From assembly GCF_003443675.1 (NCBI RefSeq), contig NZ_CP031963.1, forward strand, positions 4,624,501 through 4,688,500: a DNA stretch of 64,000 nt, given 5' to 3'. The notes under the pieces are model-generated. The model had not been told where the DNA came from. It worked only from the letters and a program-made list of their open reading frames with translations, and did no database searches. The DNA is from Aquimarina sp. BL5. Its GTDB lineage: Bacteria > Bacteroidota > Bacteroidia > Flavobacteriales > Flavobacteriaceae. Of this stretch, positions 48,299 through 57,825 are shown piece by piece; within the stretch, counting starts at the first letter, position 1, and each line of letters starts with the position of its first letter. A program made the position numbers and the translations under genes.

Positions 48299-48604
48299 AA
48301 TAGCCCGGTGTTTAATGAGTTTGATTAAGATGATTACCTTAAAAATAATGTTTTTATGTTGATAATTGCATTTTAAAACATTCTTATAAGCGTTTACTTT
48401 TCGATTTTTAATATTCGTAATTAGGTCTTTTACGGCACAACCACATGTATTAAAAAACGTTTACTAATTGAGTTCTTACGAATACTCATTTGTTAACATT
48501 TGTTAACGTTAATTACAATAGTTTTAACCCATATTCAAGTAATACATTGATTATATAACTGTTATAAATAACATAAGAATTACTCCATAAAAATCAATTT
48601 TAAA
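48299..48604. other. Divergent promoter region with a tandem repeat
   Basis: About 300 bases between the M20 and fasciclin genes. The sequence ATTTGTTAAC occurs twice in direct tandem (48488-48507), about 110 bases before the fasciclin ATG. The rest is AT-rich and shows no gene. Confidence 0.55.
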
Positions 48605-49204
48605 ATGAAGATTAATAGTTTATTTAACGTTTTTGCATTTATTCTGATTATTACATTTGTTTCTTGCCAAAATCTTGTTGTTAAGAAAGAAGATAGAACT
48701 TTAGAAAATGACAAGCTGATAGCTCAAGCTAATGTTGGTTCTAAAGAAACTAATGTTTCTACAATTAATGAGTTGATATCTTATGATATTGCATTTACAG
48801 AGTTGAATAAAATTGTTCAATCTTCAGAATATGCCGAAAAGTTTAGTGGTCAAAAATCATATACTGTATTTGCTCCGTTAAATGGTGCATTTAAGAAATT
48901 ACCAAAAGAAACTAAAGATAAATTGATGTCCTCAGAAAACAAGGATGATATGACTTCTATTATGAATTATCATATTATTCCGGGAACTATCAATGAACAA
49001 GATATTATTAAAGCTATTAATGAAGGAGGAGGAAGTGTAAAGCTAAGAACCTTGGGCGGTACTAAACTAATAGCAAGTAGAAAAAGAGGTAAAATCTATT
49101 TAATCGATAAGAATGGTAATTCTGGTCGTTTGATGACAACTGATATTGAAGCAACTAACGGAATGATCCATACGCTAGAAACCGTAATGATGCCCAGAAA
49201 ATAG
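48605..49204 (+). CDS. Fasciclin-domain lipoprotein
   Basis: 199 residues beginning with a lipoprotein signal (FILIITFVSC, Cys21 or so) and one fasciclin (FAS1) domain, residues 55-196: YTVFAPLNGAFKKLP, MNYHIIPG and TNGMIHTLETVMMP, the family hallmarks. Such proteins mediate adhesion. Followed by a strong terminator, so it is a single gene. Confidence 0.92.
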   Translation: MKINSLFNVFAFILIITFVSCQNLVVKKEDRTLENDKLIAQANVGSKETNVSTINELISYDIAFTELNKIVQSSEYAEKFSGQKSYTVFAPLNGAFKKLPKETKDKLMSSENKDDMTSIMNYHIIPGTINEQDIIKAINEGGGSVKLRTLGGTKLIASRKRGKIYLIDKNGNSGRLMTTDIEATNGMIHTLETVMMPRK

Positions 49205-49240
49205 AAAGACATAATTTAATGTGTTTGTTTAAAACCGGAG

Positions 49241-49279
49241 AACCTCACAATTAGATAGAGTTGTGAGGTTTTTTTTATG
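49241..49279 (+). terminator. Rho-independent terminator
   Basis: AACCTCACAA pairs exactly with TTGTGAGGTT (49261-49270), loop of ten bases, followed by a run of T. It ends the fasciclin gene. Confidence 0.9.
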
Positions 49280-49405
49280 GGTTAAGGTAAAATAGGAATG
49301 GAATAATTTTCTACATTCTAGTCAATATTGGTAACTTCAAAATACGATAGTGAGTTGTTCAAGAACTGGGTTTAATGCATTTTTATTTGAATATTTAAGA
49401 ATAAA

Positions 49406-49810
49406 CTAAGATTTAGTAGTTCCAAGTTCTAAAGCTACTATTGCGAATATGATGAGGATTTCTAAGATGAAGTAGAGTAATCCTAAAGTGGTTAAACTTT
49501 CATAGAATAGATACATATATCTAATGGTTAACAAGCAATATCCTAAATTAGCAAAAGCAATAATTCTAAGTAAAGACTGCCAATTTTTTGGATTTAGGAA
49601 ATAACATAAGATGGAATATGTAGCAAATATTAGACCTACTATAGACAAAAAGTAAAGCATTCTTTGAGGCATTCCAATATATTCCTGAAATGTAGTTAAC
49701 ACCACAGCCAGAGAAAACGAGGTAAGCAATGCACCCAATCCATCGACAAGGAAAAGTTGTCTTGGTTTCTTTCTGAAGGTGTCAATTAATTGCTGAATTT
49801 TGTGAATCAT
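49406..49810 (-). CDS. Four-helix membrane protein, unknown
   Basis: 134 residues with four hydrophobic segments and a basic N-terminus (DTFRKKPRQLFLVDGLGALL). Proteins with a FLVDGLGALLT start are found in flavobacteria as uncharacterised integral membrane proteins. It follows the DUF2459-like gene by 18 bases on the same strand and likely shares its transcript. Confidence 0.75.
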   Translation of the reverse strand: MIHKIQQLIDTFRKKPRQLFLVDGLGALLTSFSLAVVLTTFQEYIGMPQRMLYFLSIVGLIFATYSILCYFLNPKNWQSLLRIIAFANLGYCLLTIRYMYLFYESLTTLGLLYFILEILIIFAIVALELGTTKS

Positions 49811-49828
49811 ACTTCAAAACGGTGTTGT

Positions 49829-50479
49829 TTAGTTTTTATGAATCTTTAATAATCCAAAATCAAAAGGAGTCCAAAGACAAGATTTTAGATCACTTTGTTT
49901 GAAACCTGTATTTACCCATGTATTACAGGTGTTTAGGCAATTATAACTTCCATTAGCTTTATAAAAATTATCCATACTACCATAACTTATTTCGGGAACT
50001 ATGGCTTTAGTGTTTTTAGTATTGGTTTTGAATGATTCTTTAATATAGGTTTGTAGTTTTATAAGTTGTGTAGCTGTTATTTTGATTTCTATCCAATGAC
50101 ATTGCGCTCTGGTATATCTCGTCACATGGATTAAAGAAGGAGAATTTAGTAGTGCAGCCTGAAATCTGTTCAGATTGTTGAAATCCATTGATTTCGCAGT
50201 CTTTGTATAATAAGTCTTGTCTCCCCAACCGAAGGATAAGAATTGCGTTTGCTCGCTATCTCTTAAACCATTATGAAGTAAAGAACCTATTTCCGTTTTC
50301 GGGATGATGATTTCTAGATGAATACCGTTGGTGGCTAAATAAATACTTTTACTTTGTTCCTCGCTATTCGTTTTTGGAGTTACGGGAATATAAGAACAAA
50401 CTAAGGCAACAATTAAATATGTGATCGGAATTAGGAGTACCACTCCTAAGCATTTCAGTATCTTTTTTACCAGTTGCAT
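49829..50479 (-). CDS. DUF2459/TIGR02117-family membrane-anchored protein
   Basis: 216 residues: N-terminal membrane anchor (residues 8-30), then the family pattern NGIHLEIIIP, LSFGWGDKTYY and ALLNSPSLIHVTRY, and a C-terminal SYNCLNTCNTWVN segment with Cys and Asn at the possible active site. Function unknown; cysteine-peptidase-like folding has been suggested for such families, which I treat as inference. Confidence 0.85.
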   Translation of the reverse strand: MQLVKKILKCLGVVLLIPITYLIVALVCSYIPVTPKTNSEEQSKSIYLATNGIHLEIIIPKTEIGSLLHNGLRDSEQTQFLSFGWGDKTYYTKTAKSMDFNNLNRFQAALLNSPSLIHVTRYTRAQCHWIEIKITATQLIKLQTYIKESFKTNTKNTKAIVPEISYGSMDNFYKANGSYNCLNTCNTWVNTGFKQSDLKSCLWTPFDFGLLKIHKN

Positions 50480-50566
50480 AGTACTAGTTACAAAAAATCA
50501 ATGAATTCTTTTGGATGATCCAGGAACTAATATCAGTTTGCTACGACCTAGCTATGCAAATTATAC

Positions 50567-51577
50567 CTAACCTTTAGTAACTGTAATCGTATAAGTAGCC
50601 ACGATATTACCGTTAACTTTTAGATGCATGTCATAGAAGCCTTTTCGGGTAAACGCGTGAGTAAAGGATATGATATTATCAACATTTTCAGTATTGTAAA
50701 TCTTTAAATTCTTTTCTTTGGACCCTACATAATGGACTAAGGCGATATTTTTATCCATAACTGGGTTAGCTGATTTAAAACTAAATATAATTTCATCATT
50801 CTTATTGATAGAAACATCCATGTTCTGCGGATACATAGGAGTAATGTTGTTTCGGAAAGTTTCTGCGTAAACTAACGGAGCTTTTATAAAATCTGTAGAT
50901 GTTATATTGTCGTCGAGTAGCCATTTTTTTTCTAAAGGAAAGTGGTTTTTCCCGAATAAAACTGGATCTGTCAAAAAGTACCCATCATTATATGCTGTTA
51001 CAAAAGTATTATATTCGTTTAGGTATCCGCTTGCCCAGGTAGCATCGCATAAATACCATTTGCCATCTAAGCGCACAGCATTCCAGGAATGATTGGCCAT
51101 TTCCAGTTCTTTTATATTCGACGTTACAGATCTTCCGTATCCATCTACAATTTCGCATTGTATGTTTGCTAGAAAACACAGTTCTTTAATCAAATAGGCA
51201 TAGCCAGTACACATTGTTTTTTTGTGTTTCAGTAACTTTTTAAAAACAGTTTTCTTGTATTCGTGATTCCATCTCATAAATGAAATGGAATCATATTGAA
51301 GCTTTTTTCGTTTCTTAGTTACTGCAGTGAACTGTGTATTATCTCCTTTAATATTTTGGCACACCCACTTGTAGATAGCTCTAAATTTTTCTACATCATT
51401 GGGTAATGTATTTGTTAGTTGATGTGCTAAAACAGGAAGATTTTCTAAAGAAGCTCCTTTATTCAATTGGACAATGTTGTCCGCTCTTGTAAAATCTACA
51501 GATGCAAAATCAGAGATTTGAGCATATAGACAATTGGTGAAAACGGCAAGAAAAAAAATATAAAGGCTGGTTCTCAT
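50567..51577 (-). CDS. Secreted transglutaminase-like protein
   Basis: 336 residues with signal peptide MRTSLYIFFLAVFTNCLYAQ. The transglutaminase-like core has the Cys-His-Asp triad in KKTMCTGYAYL, MANHSWNAV and YLCDATWASG, as in the kyphoscoliosis-peptidase-like group. The C-terminal 110 residues form an Ig-like beta domain. It probably acts as a periplasmic or surface cysteine protease/transferase. It is preceded by the carboxypeptidase-regulatory-domain gene with 11 bases between. Confidence 0.9.
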   Translation of the reverse strand: MRTSLYIFFLAVFTNCLYAQISDFASVDFTRADNIVQLNKGASLENLPVLAHQLTNTLPNDVEKFRAIYKWVCQNIKGDNTQFTAVTKKRKKLQYDSISFMRWNHEYKKTVFKKLLKHKKTMCTGYAYLIKELCFLANIQCEIVDGYGRSVTSNIKELEMANHSWNAVRLDGKWYLCDATWASGYLNEYNTFVTAYNDGYFLTDPVLFGKNHFPLEKKWLLDDNITSTDFIKAPLVYAETFRNNITPMYPQNMDVSINKNDEIIFSFKSANPVMDKNIALVHYVGSKEKNLKIYNTENVDNIISFTHAFTRKGFYDMHLKVNGNIVATYTITVTKG

Positions 51578-51588
51578 AACGATGCTAA

Positions 51589-52269
51589 TTAATTCTTTTT
51601 TGAACTATATACTTTTTTTACCGCTATTTTTCCCATCAGGACACAACCAGATGTTTTTAGGTTTACATTTAAGGCGATATCATTAGCAGAGTTTTTATCC
51701 TGAATTACTACTTTTTTAGAAGTAAAACCTATATAACTAAACACTAAAACATCACCTTTTTTAAGTTGTACAGGAAACTCAAAATTACCATCAAAATCAG
51801 TAGATGTTCCTACCGCAGTACCTTCTAAAACTACATTGGCACCTGGCAACGGAATGTCGTTTTCAGAAACGATACCCTTTACTGTAATGTTATTTTCATT
51901 GATATCTTTCTGAAATTTTGAAGAGTTGTCGTCTGAAGTTTTTATTTGATTTTTGATGTGTTGTGCCTGTGTTTTAGTAAAAGAAAGTAATGCTATAAAG
52001 GCAAAGGCAATTCCACTAATGAAACTAATGTTCTTTCTTTTATGAGCAGTGTGAGTATAGGTTGTTAATTGCTCATTGTTAAATCTTCCACAGGTGTTTT
52101 TAGTGGTATTTGTTTCGAAGTAATGTATTATTTGCTTAGAACTCATGGTAGAGAAATCGATAACTTCTTTTGTGCAAGAATTACAAAATCCACCTTTTTT
52201 TGTTGGAGAAAAGCTATTGAAATTCTCAGTACAAGGACTTTTGATGTTTAAACTAAATTGATCATTCAT
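51589..52269 (-). CDS. Membrane protein with Cys motif and CarboxypepD_reg-like domain
   Basis: About 226 residues from MNDQFSLNIKSPC; the longer frame to 52344 has an unlikely lead. Part 1 (residues 1-60) is a small Cys-containing domain (CTENFNSF..GGFCNSCTKEVIDF..CGRF), part 2 a single transmembrane helix, part 3 a carboxypeptidase-regulatory-like beta sandwich (VKGIVSENDIPLPGANVVLEG). This architecture is common in flavobacterial membrane proteins. Cytoplasmic zinc-like domain and outside sandwich are inferred. Confidence 0.8.
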   Translation of the reverse strand: MNDQFSLNIKSPCTENFNSFSPTKKGGFCNSCTKEVIDFSTMSSKQIIHYFETNTTKNTCGRFNNEQLTTYTHTAHKRKNISFISGIAFAFIALLSFTKTQAQHIKNQIKTSDDNSSKFQKDINENNITVKGIVSENDIPLPGANVVLEGTAVGTSTDFDGNFEFPVQLKKGDVLVFSYIGFTSKKVVIQDKNSANDIALNVNLKTSGCVLMGKIAVKKVYSSKKN

Positions 52270-52437
52270 AGTATTATTCTTTATAGTTAATACTTCAAAC
52301 CTACTGTTACAGTAGATGATATGAAATGTGGAATTAGCGAACACCTCTTTTTGATTCGTAAAGCATTCTTTTTGGTGAGTGTGGAAATATTAAAACAATA
52401 AAATAACGAAGGTTATGAAGAGAGATAGGATCAAAAG

Positions 52438-52968
52438 TTATTGTATTTTAAACTTTAAAAGTTCTTCATACGGATCTCCGGTTAACCCTAATAGCTTAGC
52501 AAAAGCAGGTTCTGTTTTTAATCCTTGTTTTTTTAGTTTTAGTATCTCTTCTTTAAATCTTAGTCCCTTTGCCTGTAGGATTTTATACTCTTTAATCATA
52601 TGCCTGTATGCATATTGTTTTTGAGTTGGCTGATTTTGCCCAAAAATTTCTATCACATATCTTTCTGATTGGAACTTAGCGATAACAGATGTTAGACCAT
52701 TCCAAAAACTGGTTCTAATCTCAAAATCATTTTGATCAGCATACAATTTGGTTAAAGTCGTCTGAAACTCTTGGTGATTAGGACAATGACAGATGATATC
52801 CAAATCACTTTTTGGTGTATCAATCTCAATTGGTATAGTTCCGGTAAGGATAGGGTTATATGTATTTAACTTATCAAAAATTTCGAGCTCAGACAATTGT
52901 ATATAGGCTTGCTGCTGTCTTTTATTTCCAGTTTTTAGGTATTCGATATTAGTGAAATCCTTGATCAA
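52438..52968 (-). CDS. DUF4269-family nucleotidyltransferase-like protein
   Basis: 176 residues. LTGTIPIEIDTPKSDLDIIC resembles the nucleotidyltransferase fold signature with a DLD metal pair, as in DUF4269 proteins. Cytosolic, substrate unknown. Single gene. Confidence 0.8.
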   Translation of the reverse strand: MIKDFTNIEYLKTGNKRQQQAYIQLSELEIFDKLNTYNPILTGTIPIEIDTPKSDLDIICHCPNHQEFQTTLTKLYADQNDFEIRTSFWNGLTSVIAKFQSERYVIEIFGQNQPTQKQYAYRHMIKEYKILQAKGLRFKEEILKLKKQGLKTEPAFAKLLGLTGDPYEELLKFKIQ

Positions 52969-53049
52969 CGGTTTTTATTTTTTTGCTTTTTAGAATAATC
53001 ACAAACTTTTTGATTTAGTATTCTTTAGCTATGCTTTTTATTTACTAAA

Positions 53050-54258
53050 TCAATCAACATTTTCTTTTAAGTATCGTTCTATTTTACTCATCGCCTTTGT
53101 TTTTTCAGGCGCATTATAATTTAACCAAAATTCGGGATTATAAGGTTTTGCTTGATTTTCAAGACTTACTCCAATTTGCATATTTTCTGCAAAAGGATAG
53201 TTTTCAATATCTTCAATTACTATTTTGTTAATGAAAAGTTCTTTTTTAGGATTCTTAGTAAATAAAAGCTTTGAAGGATTTTTAACATCATATATTTCCC
53301 AAGTATCCTCTTCTTTTTGATACTTCAAATACATTTTTCCATTAAATTCCTGATATTCAAAAACAACGTTGTAGTATACTACCTGCTGTCCGTTTGTTAA
53401 TCGCCTTTTCCAAGGTTTTCCTTTATTTGTTGTTCTTGTAAGTTCCATTTTAACGAAAGCAAAAGATTCTGTATCTATATATAATATCGCTTTTTGGAAA
53501 GGTTTATCGGTTGCTATAATTTTATAAACGTATTTATTATTGTAAAGTAATACATCTTCTAATTCATATTTCCATCCTTTTTTACTTTTGATAGGTCCAT
53601 AGTCAAACCTAATGAAGTCATCTTCTATTAAATCAACAATTGAGTTTTTCCTATCCCATTTTTCATTCCAAGGATTTTTTTGGGCAATGTAATTACTCTT
53701 TACTTCAACTAATTCTACTTTTGGTTCCTTGTCAATATTGTGTGCTTCGTTATAAAATCTAGCTGCGCACTCTAGATATTCTACATATGTACCATCTTCA
53801 TTTTGGACATCACGAATAAAACCTTCAGATATATAAGGTTTTGTAGGATAGTTATTTTCAATTTCCAGATATGCTTTTTTTACAATATCCTTTGCCGTTA
53901 GTTTCTTCTTTTTGGTTGCGATGATTGTTACTTCACTTAATTCATCAATTTTGGAACTAAGAAATATTTTCTGATTAGAAACAAAGTCATCAACATTTAT
54001 TTGAACCGATTCGTAACCTATACTTGATATTACTACCATATTCGGATCTTCAATCGATGAGAAATGAAAGGTGAAATTTCCTTCTTCATTAGAGGTTGTT
54101 CCGATTGTTTGTCCTTTAAGATAGATGGAAGCGAATACGATAGGTGTCCTCGTTTCTTTATCTAGTAATTGACCCGAAATTCTTTTGGTATTTTTTTGTG
54201 CTGTGATTGTTAAAGAAAAAAACAATAGGATAAAAGAGTAGATATAAGTTTTGCTCAT
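53050..54258 (-). CDS. CarboxypepD_reg-like domain outer-membrane-associated protein
   Basis: 402 residues. Signal peptide MSKTYIYSFILLFFSLTITAQ, then a carboxypeptidase-regulatory-like domain (ISGQLLDKETRTPIVFASIY, residues 25-110), then a 280-residue region with beta-rich character (VEVKSNYIAQKNPWNE, KAILYIDTESFAFVKMELTR) typical of flavobacterial DUF5686-like or lipoprotein-carrier-like proteins. Role in the envelope unclear. Single gene. Confidence 0.8.
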   Translation of the reverse strand: MSKTYIYSFILLFFSLTITAQKNTKRISGQLLDKETRTPIVFASIYLKGQTIGTTSNEEGNFTFHFSSIEDPNMVVISSIGYESVQINVDDFVSNQKIFLSSKIDELSEVTIIATKKKKLTAKDIVKKAYLEIENNYPTKPYISEGFIRDVQNEDGTYVEYLECAARFYNEAHNIDKEPKVELVEVKSNYIAQKNPWNEKWDRKNSIVDLIEDDFIRFDYGPIKSKKGWKYELEDVLLYNNKYVYKIIATDKPFQKAILYIDTESFAFVKMELTRTTNKGKPWKRRLTNGQQVVYYNVVFEYQEFNGKMYLKYQKEEDTWEIYDVKNPSKLLFTKNPKKELFINKIVIEDIENYPFAENMQIGVSLENQAKPYNPEFWLNYNAPEKTKAMSKIERYLKENVD

Positions 54259-54553
54259 ATTTTGAAGACGAATCAGTTATGGTTTTGATACAATTTTAAA
54301 AATAATTCTGCTATTATCTTTAGTGAATATGGTTCTTTTTCGGAGAATTCTAGCACTAAATATATGACTTGAAACAGGGTACGTATACCTGAATCAATTT
54401 ATTTATCCGAATATTTTTATTTCATTATTGATTTATAAAAGCTTTACTTGGCCTAAATTGGTATCTAGCACTACTGAAAAGAAAAAAGACTTTTTCGATT
54501 TGGGATCAAACTTTGCTTTAATTTTATATATGAAATTGTGTGTTCGTACTTTT

Positions 54554-55072
54554 TTAGTTCAATACTTTATTCATTACCAAATTTTCATAAGTATTAGATT
54601 CCATTGGAAAATCCACATTGCCTATTGAAACATAACCTTGTCTTTTATAAAAAGCAATTGCTCTGTCGTTCTTAATATAAACCTCCAGATTAAATTCGTT
54701 AAATCCGCTTTCGCGAACTTCTTTTTCAGCCTGATTCATTAATCCGTAACCAATTCCGTTTCCGTAAAATCGTTCCAAAACATACAATTTGTTTAGCTCG
54801 GGAATAGCTATTTTTCTAATTGGACAATTACTATTATAAATTATTTCGGCTACTCCAATAGGATTTCCATTATGATAAGCTATAATTAGCCGACTTGGAT
54901 TTTCTTTTATTATTGTTTCAATAAGTTCTGGAGAGAATCTCTTGGTTATAAAATTTGCAAACTCGAATGTTACTCCATCTACCGCATAAGTTTGGATATA
55001 AACTGTTTTTAATAGAACGGATATCCTCAATGAATCTGGGAGTTTAGCTTTTCCGTATGATATTTCTGTCAT
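54554..55072 (-). CDS. GNAT-family N-acetyltransferase
   Basis: 172 residues with the acetyl-CoA-binding motif LERFYGNGIGYGLMNQAEKE and the ending NLEVYIKNDRAIAFYKRQGY typical of RimI-like GNATs. Substrate unknown. The 295 bases before it (54259-54553) hold only a short plus-strand frame that is not believed. Lies just before the small-gene array on the minus strand. Confidence 0.9.
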   Translation of the reverse strand: MTEISYGKAKLPDSLRISVLLKTVYIQTYAVDGVTFEFANFITKRFSPELIETIIKENPSRLIIAYHNGNPIGVAEIIYNSNCPIRKIAIPELNKLYVLERFYGNGIGYGLMNQAEKEVRESGFNEFNLEVYIKNDRAIAFYKRQGYVSIGNVDFPMESNTYENLVMNKVLN

Positions 55073-55208
55073 TTTACAATTAGATTTTTATTTAATTCGG
55101 TTCTAAAGGTATGACGTAGAACATTAATTATAAGGAGCGTAGCACCTCTGAAGTATGCTGTACTTATAGATACAGTAGTATTGGTTCGAACTTATGAACT
55201 TTCTCTTT

Positions 55209-55769
55209 TTAATCATTATCGATAATAGTATCATCTTTTAATATTTTTTCGATTTGAGATAGTAAGCTTTTTTCTGCACCAACTATATCTAAAATTGTCA
55301 TTTTAAGAACTTTCTTTTTTTCTTTATCAGTCTTTTCAATGTTTTGAAACATAAAATCCATTTGTTTTTCAATTCTCCAACTAAGATTTTCTTTTCTTTC
55401 TTGAATATCGGCTAATGCGGATAGTTTTTCATATTCTATTAATTCAATTTTAGAATTGGCAATAGCATTCCACGAATTAGTTTTTATCCTTGGAGCATGA
55501 ACACCATTTGCTCTTATAATTATATCGTATATAGATACTTCTTCATTATTCATGTAAACTTCTATGCTGTCGGCAGATGCCAATTGCTTAGGAATTACTT
55601 TTTTTAGATCTATCAGGCTTTCTTCTAATTCTTTTTCGATAGAGGAAAATATTTGATTCAAATACTCTTTGTCCTTTCTATCCTCATTCCAATTGTTGAT
55701 AAATAAAGCAATCAAAATTCCAATTATTACAGTAATAGTTTCTCTGATGAATTGACTTAATTGTTTCAT
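55209..55769 (-). CDS. DUF6090-family membrane protein
   Basis: 186 residues: an N-terminal transmembrane helix with the family phrase RETITVIIGILIALFINNWN, followed by a long helical extracytoplasmic part. Function unknown. Such genes frequently occur in groups in flavobacteria. Isolated here. Confidence 0.85.
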   Translation of the reverse strand: MKQLSQFIRETITVIIGILIALFINNWNEDRKDKEYLNQIFSSIEKELEESLIDLKKVIPKQLASADSIEVYMNNEEVSIYDIIIRANGVHAPRIKTNSWNAIANSKIELIEYEKLSALADIQERKENLSWRIEKQMDFMFQNIEKTDKEKKKVLKMTILDIVGAEKSLLSQIEKILKDDTIIDND

Positions 55770-55959
55770 TCGTAATTATTATTCATCCTATTATTGTTTG
55801 ATGCTATGTTAATATAGCATTTTTTCTTGCTGACCGATAGTGTTCGGTAGAAGAAATATTAGAGTGTAATAAGCTTTTTCGCTTTAGTTCGTTACTTAGC
55901 AGGCTTAATTAAGGTCTACTGAATTTTTGGGTCAAGTAGAAATGCTCCTTAGGTAGTTG

Positions 55960-56337
55960 TTACTTTTTTTCTTCTCGCAAGATTTTATCCATTTTACGAC
56001 CTCTTGCCAATTCATCAATCAACTTTTCCATGCGTCTACATTGTTTATATAATTCAAATTCATCTTCTATTTCTTCAATTCGATACCCACAAACGACTCC
56101 CTTAATCAAGTGTGCGTTTGGATGTATTTTAGCTTTTTGAAAAAATGTTCTAAAGGTTACTTTTTCATCAATAAGTGTTTGTAGAGCATCTTTATCAAAA
56201 CCAGTAAACCATTTAATTACTTGATTGAGTTCTTCTTTTGTTCTTCTGTTTTTTTCCAGTCTATTGAGGTAAAGTGGATAAATGGATGCAAATATCATAT
56301 TGGCAACCTTTTCATTTTTTTCGGCTGTAACTTCCAT
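55960..56337 (-). CDS. DUF2200-family protein
   Basis: 125 residues matching DUF2200: VANMIFASIYPLYLNRLEKNRRTKEEL, VIKWFTGFD and VCGYRIEEIED. Cytosolic and helical; function unknown. It follows an attC-like family-2 repeat and could be the next unit of the array, though its own downstream box is not clear. Confidence 0.85.
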   Translation of the reverse strand: MEVTAEKNEKVANMIFASIYPLYLNRLEKNRRTKEELNQVIKWFTGFDKDALQTLIDEKVTFRTFFQKAKIHPNAHLIKGVVCGYRIEEIEDEFELYKQCRRMEKLIDELARGRKMDKILREEKK

Positions 56338-56344
56338 TTTTATT

Positions 56345-56470
56345 TTCTTTTGAATTGATTGGTGCTAACATGTTTGTAAATAGATTGTTGGGTGTTTTTA
56401 ATCACCTAATTTAGCAAATAGAAATTGAATAGAAAATCCGTGAGAATTTTCGTAAACAGTCTAGAACTAG
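56345..56470 (-). repeat. attC-like repeat, family 2 (after the MORN/TPR gene)
   Basis: On the minus strand: ACTAGTTCTAGACTGTTTAC, CACGGATTTTCTATT, TTGCTAAATTAGGTG, CACCCAACAATC and GTTAGCACC. It aligns with the repeat near 61230-61320 (ACTAGT..CTG.TTAC..CGGA.TTT.TAT) and ends with GTTAGCA, a GTTRRR-type box. It sits between the MORN/TPR gene and the DUF2200 gene. Confidence 0.45.
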
Positions 56471-56475
56471 TTTTA

Positions 56476-57630
56476 CTATTTGCAATGTTTTTCTAATGCT
56501 TCTAAAACCATCCAATTATTATCTCCAAGTGACACAGCTTTTTTTAGATCTGCACAAATTTTGTCCGATTCTGATTCTGGAATTTTAGCTTTTTTTGTTG
56601 CGATTATTTGGATGTCTTTTGATTTTGATAAGGTTCTTCCATTTCCAAGTTCGTGCTTTCTAATTAATGCAAAAGCTCGATTCGAATATGCATTCGTAAA
56701 ATAGGGCTCAATCTCCAAAGTTTTGTCAAAATCTTTGATTGCCTCATCAAATTTAAAATTGTTAAGTTTTGCAGTAGCTCGTGCAAAATATCCGTCAGCC
56801 CAATTTTCGTTAAGCTCAATACACTTTGAATATTTTTTTATGGCTGATTTAAAGTTTCCTTGTTTATAATATGTTTGAGCTTGATTATAAATTTCAAAAA
56901 TCTTATCATTTATCTTATCTTTTTGATAAACTCCTTTAATATAAACGGTTTTACCTTTTTCTTTTCCAGTTGAGTAATATGAAACAGATTCGCCATCCAT
57001 TTTTCCATTATCGTTAAATGTAGTCCGCTGTTTTAATTGTTGATTTGGATGATACATTTCCCAAATTCCAATTTCTTTACCATTCTTAAAACTCCCTTTT
57101 TGCATTAAAGTTCCATCTTTGTAAAATCTTTTTTCCAGTCCGTTTGAAATTCCGTTCTCGTATTCAATTTCATTAGACACATTTCCATTTATGTAGTAGA
57201 GTAGGCGCTTCCCTTTTAATTTACCATTAAACAAAAATCCTTCACCTTCTTTTTTCCCGGTTAGATAATAGTCAATAAATTTTCCCGAATAAGGTGTTGA
57301 ATTATTTTTTAAATACCAACTCCCATTTTTTTTGGTCATTAATTTAGTTGTGGGAATTGCTTTAATGCTATCTGGTCTTTTGATATATTCTTTTGTGAAA
57401 ACATAAATAATTCCATCGAAATCTTTGTAGCCTAAAGATTCCATAGCTTTTTTGTCTTTTACGATAACTACATTATCAATTTCATTTTCTGTTAATGTCG
57501 CAAATTCTTCCTTTGGTTCTTCGATAACTGGAATTGAATCGACAACGTATAAGACGTTCTCATTTTGATTCTGACTGAAGGAAATTATAGGTGATAAAGT
57601 CAGTAGTAAAATCAGTATTTTGTTTTTCAT
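56476..57630 (-). CDS. MORN-variant (YwqK-like) and TPR protein
   Basis: 384 residues. Signal peptide (MKNKILILLLTLSPIISFSQ), then repeats of the MORN-variant type (GKKEGEGFLFNGKLKGKR, NGISNGLEKRFYKDGTLMQKG), and at 265-345 two TPR repeats (AIKKYSKCIELNENWADGYF, AIKDFDKTLEIEPYFTNAY). Such toxin-antitoxin-like YwqK/TPR proteins are common orphans in flavobacteria; function unknown. It is the last gene before the family-2 repeat. Confidence 0.8.
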   Translation of the reverse strand: MKNKILILLLTLSPIISFSQNQNENVLYVVDSIPVIEEPKEEFATLTENEIDNVVIVKDKKAMESLGYKDFDGIIYVFTKEYIKRPDSIKAIPTTKLMTKKNGSWYLKNNSTPYSGKFIDYYLTGKKEGEGFLFNGKLKGKRLLYYINGNVSNEIEYENGISNGLEKRFYKDGTLMQKGSFKNGKEIGIWEMYHPNQQLKQRTTFNDNGKMDGESVSYYSTGKEKGKTVYIKGVYQKDKINDKIFEIYNQAQTYYKQGNFKSAIKKYSKCIELNENWADGYFARATAKLNNFKFDEAIKDFDKTLEIEPYFTNAYSNRAFALIRKHELGNGRTLSKSKDIQIIATKKAKIPESESDKICADLKKAVSLGDNNWMVLEALEKHCK

Positions 57631-57648
57631 TCTTAATTTTTTCAGCTT

Positions 57649-57820
57649 GTTGCCAAGGTTTAATATATGTGTCGTAGCGAGGTAAAATGTTACCTAGTCT
57701 TGGACATTATCTACGCATTGATTGCTATATTTTCTTTTTACAAGCATTACGCTTTCTTAAATATACAAAGACCATTCGATTTAGCAAGAAACAGCTATGA
57801 TCATACATATAGTGTTAAGT
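57649..57820 (-). repeat. attC-like site B
   Basis: Minus strand, begins TACTTAAC right after the stop of the 57826 gene and ends CCTTGGCAAC. Outer arms TATATGT (near 57810) and TAGC pair with ACATATA and GCTA near 57660-57680; inner arms include GGTCTT with AAGAC. The same length and order as sites A, C, D and E. Its start box ACTTAAC matches the consensus RYYYAAC. Confidence 0.6.
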
Positions 57821-57825
57821 ATTTT

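Noticed and set aside
54428..54628. Plus-strand frame overlapping the start region of the GNAT gene
   Set aside because: It overlaps the minus-strand GNAT gene and is aromatic-rich without family character; considered a shadow.
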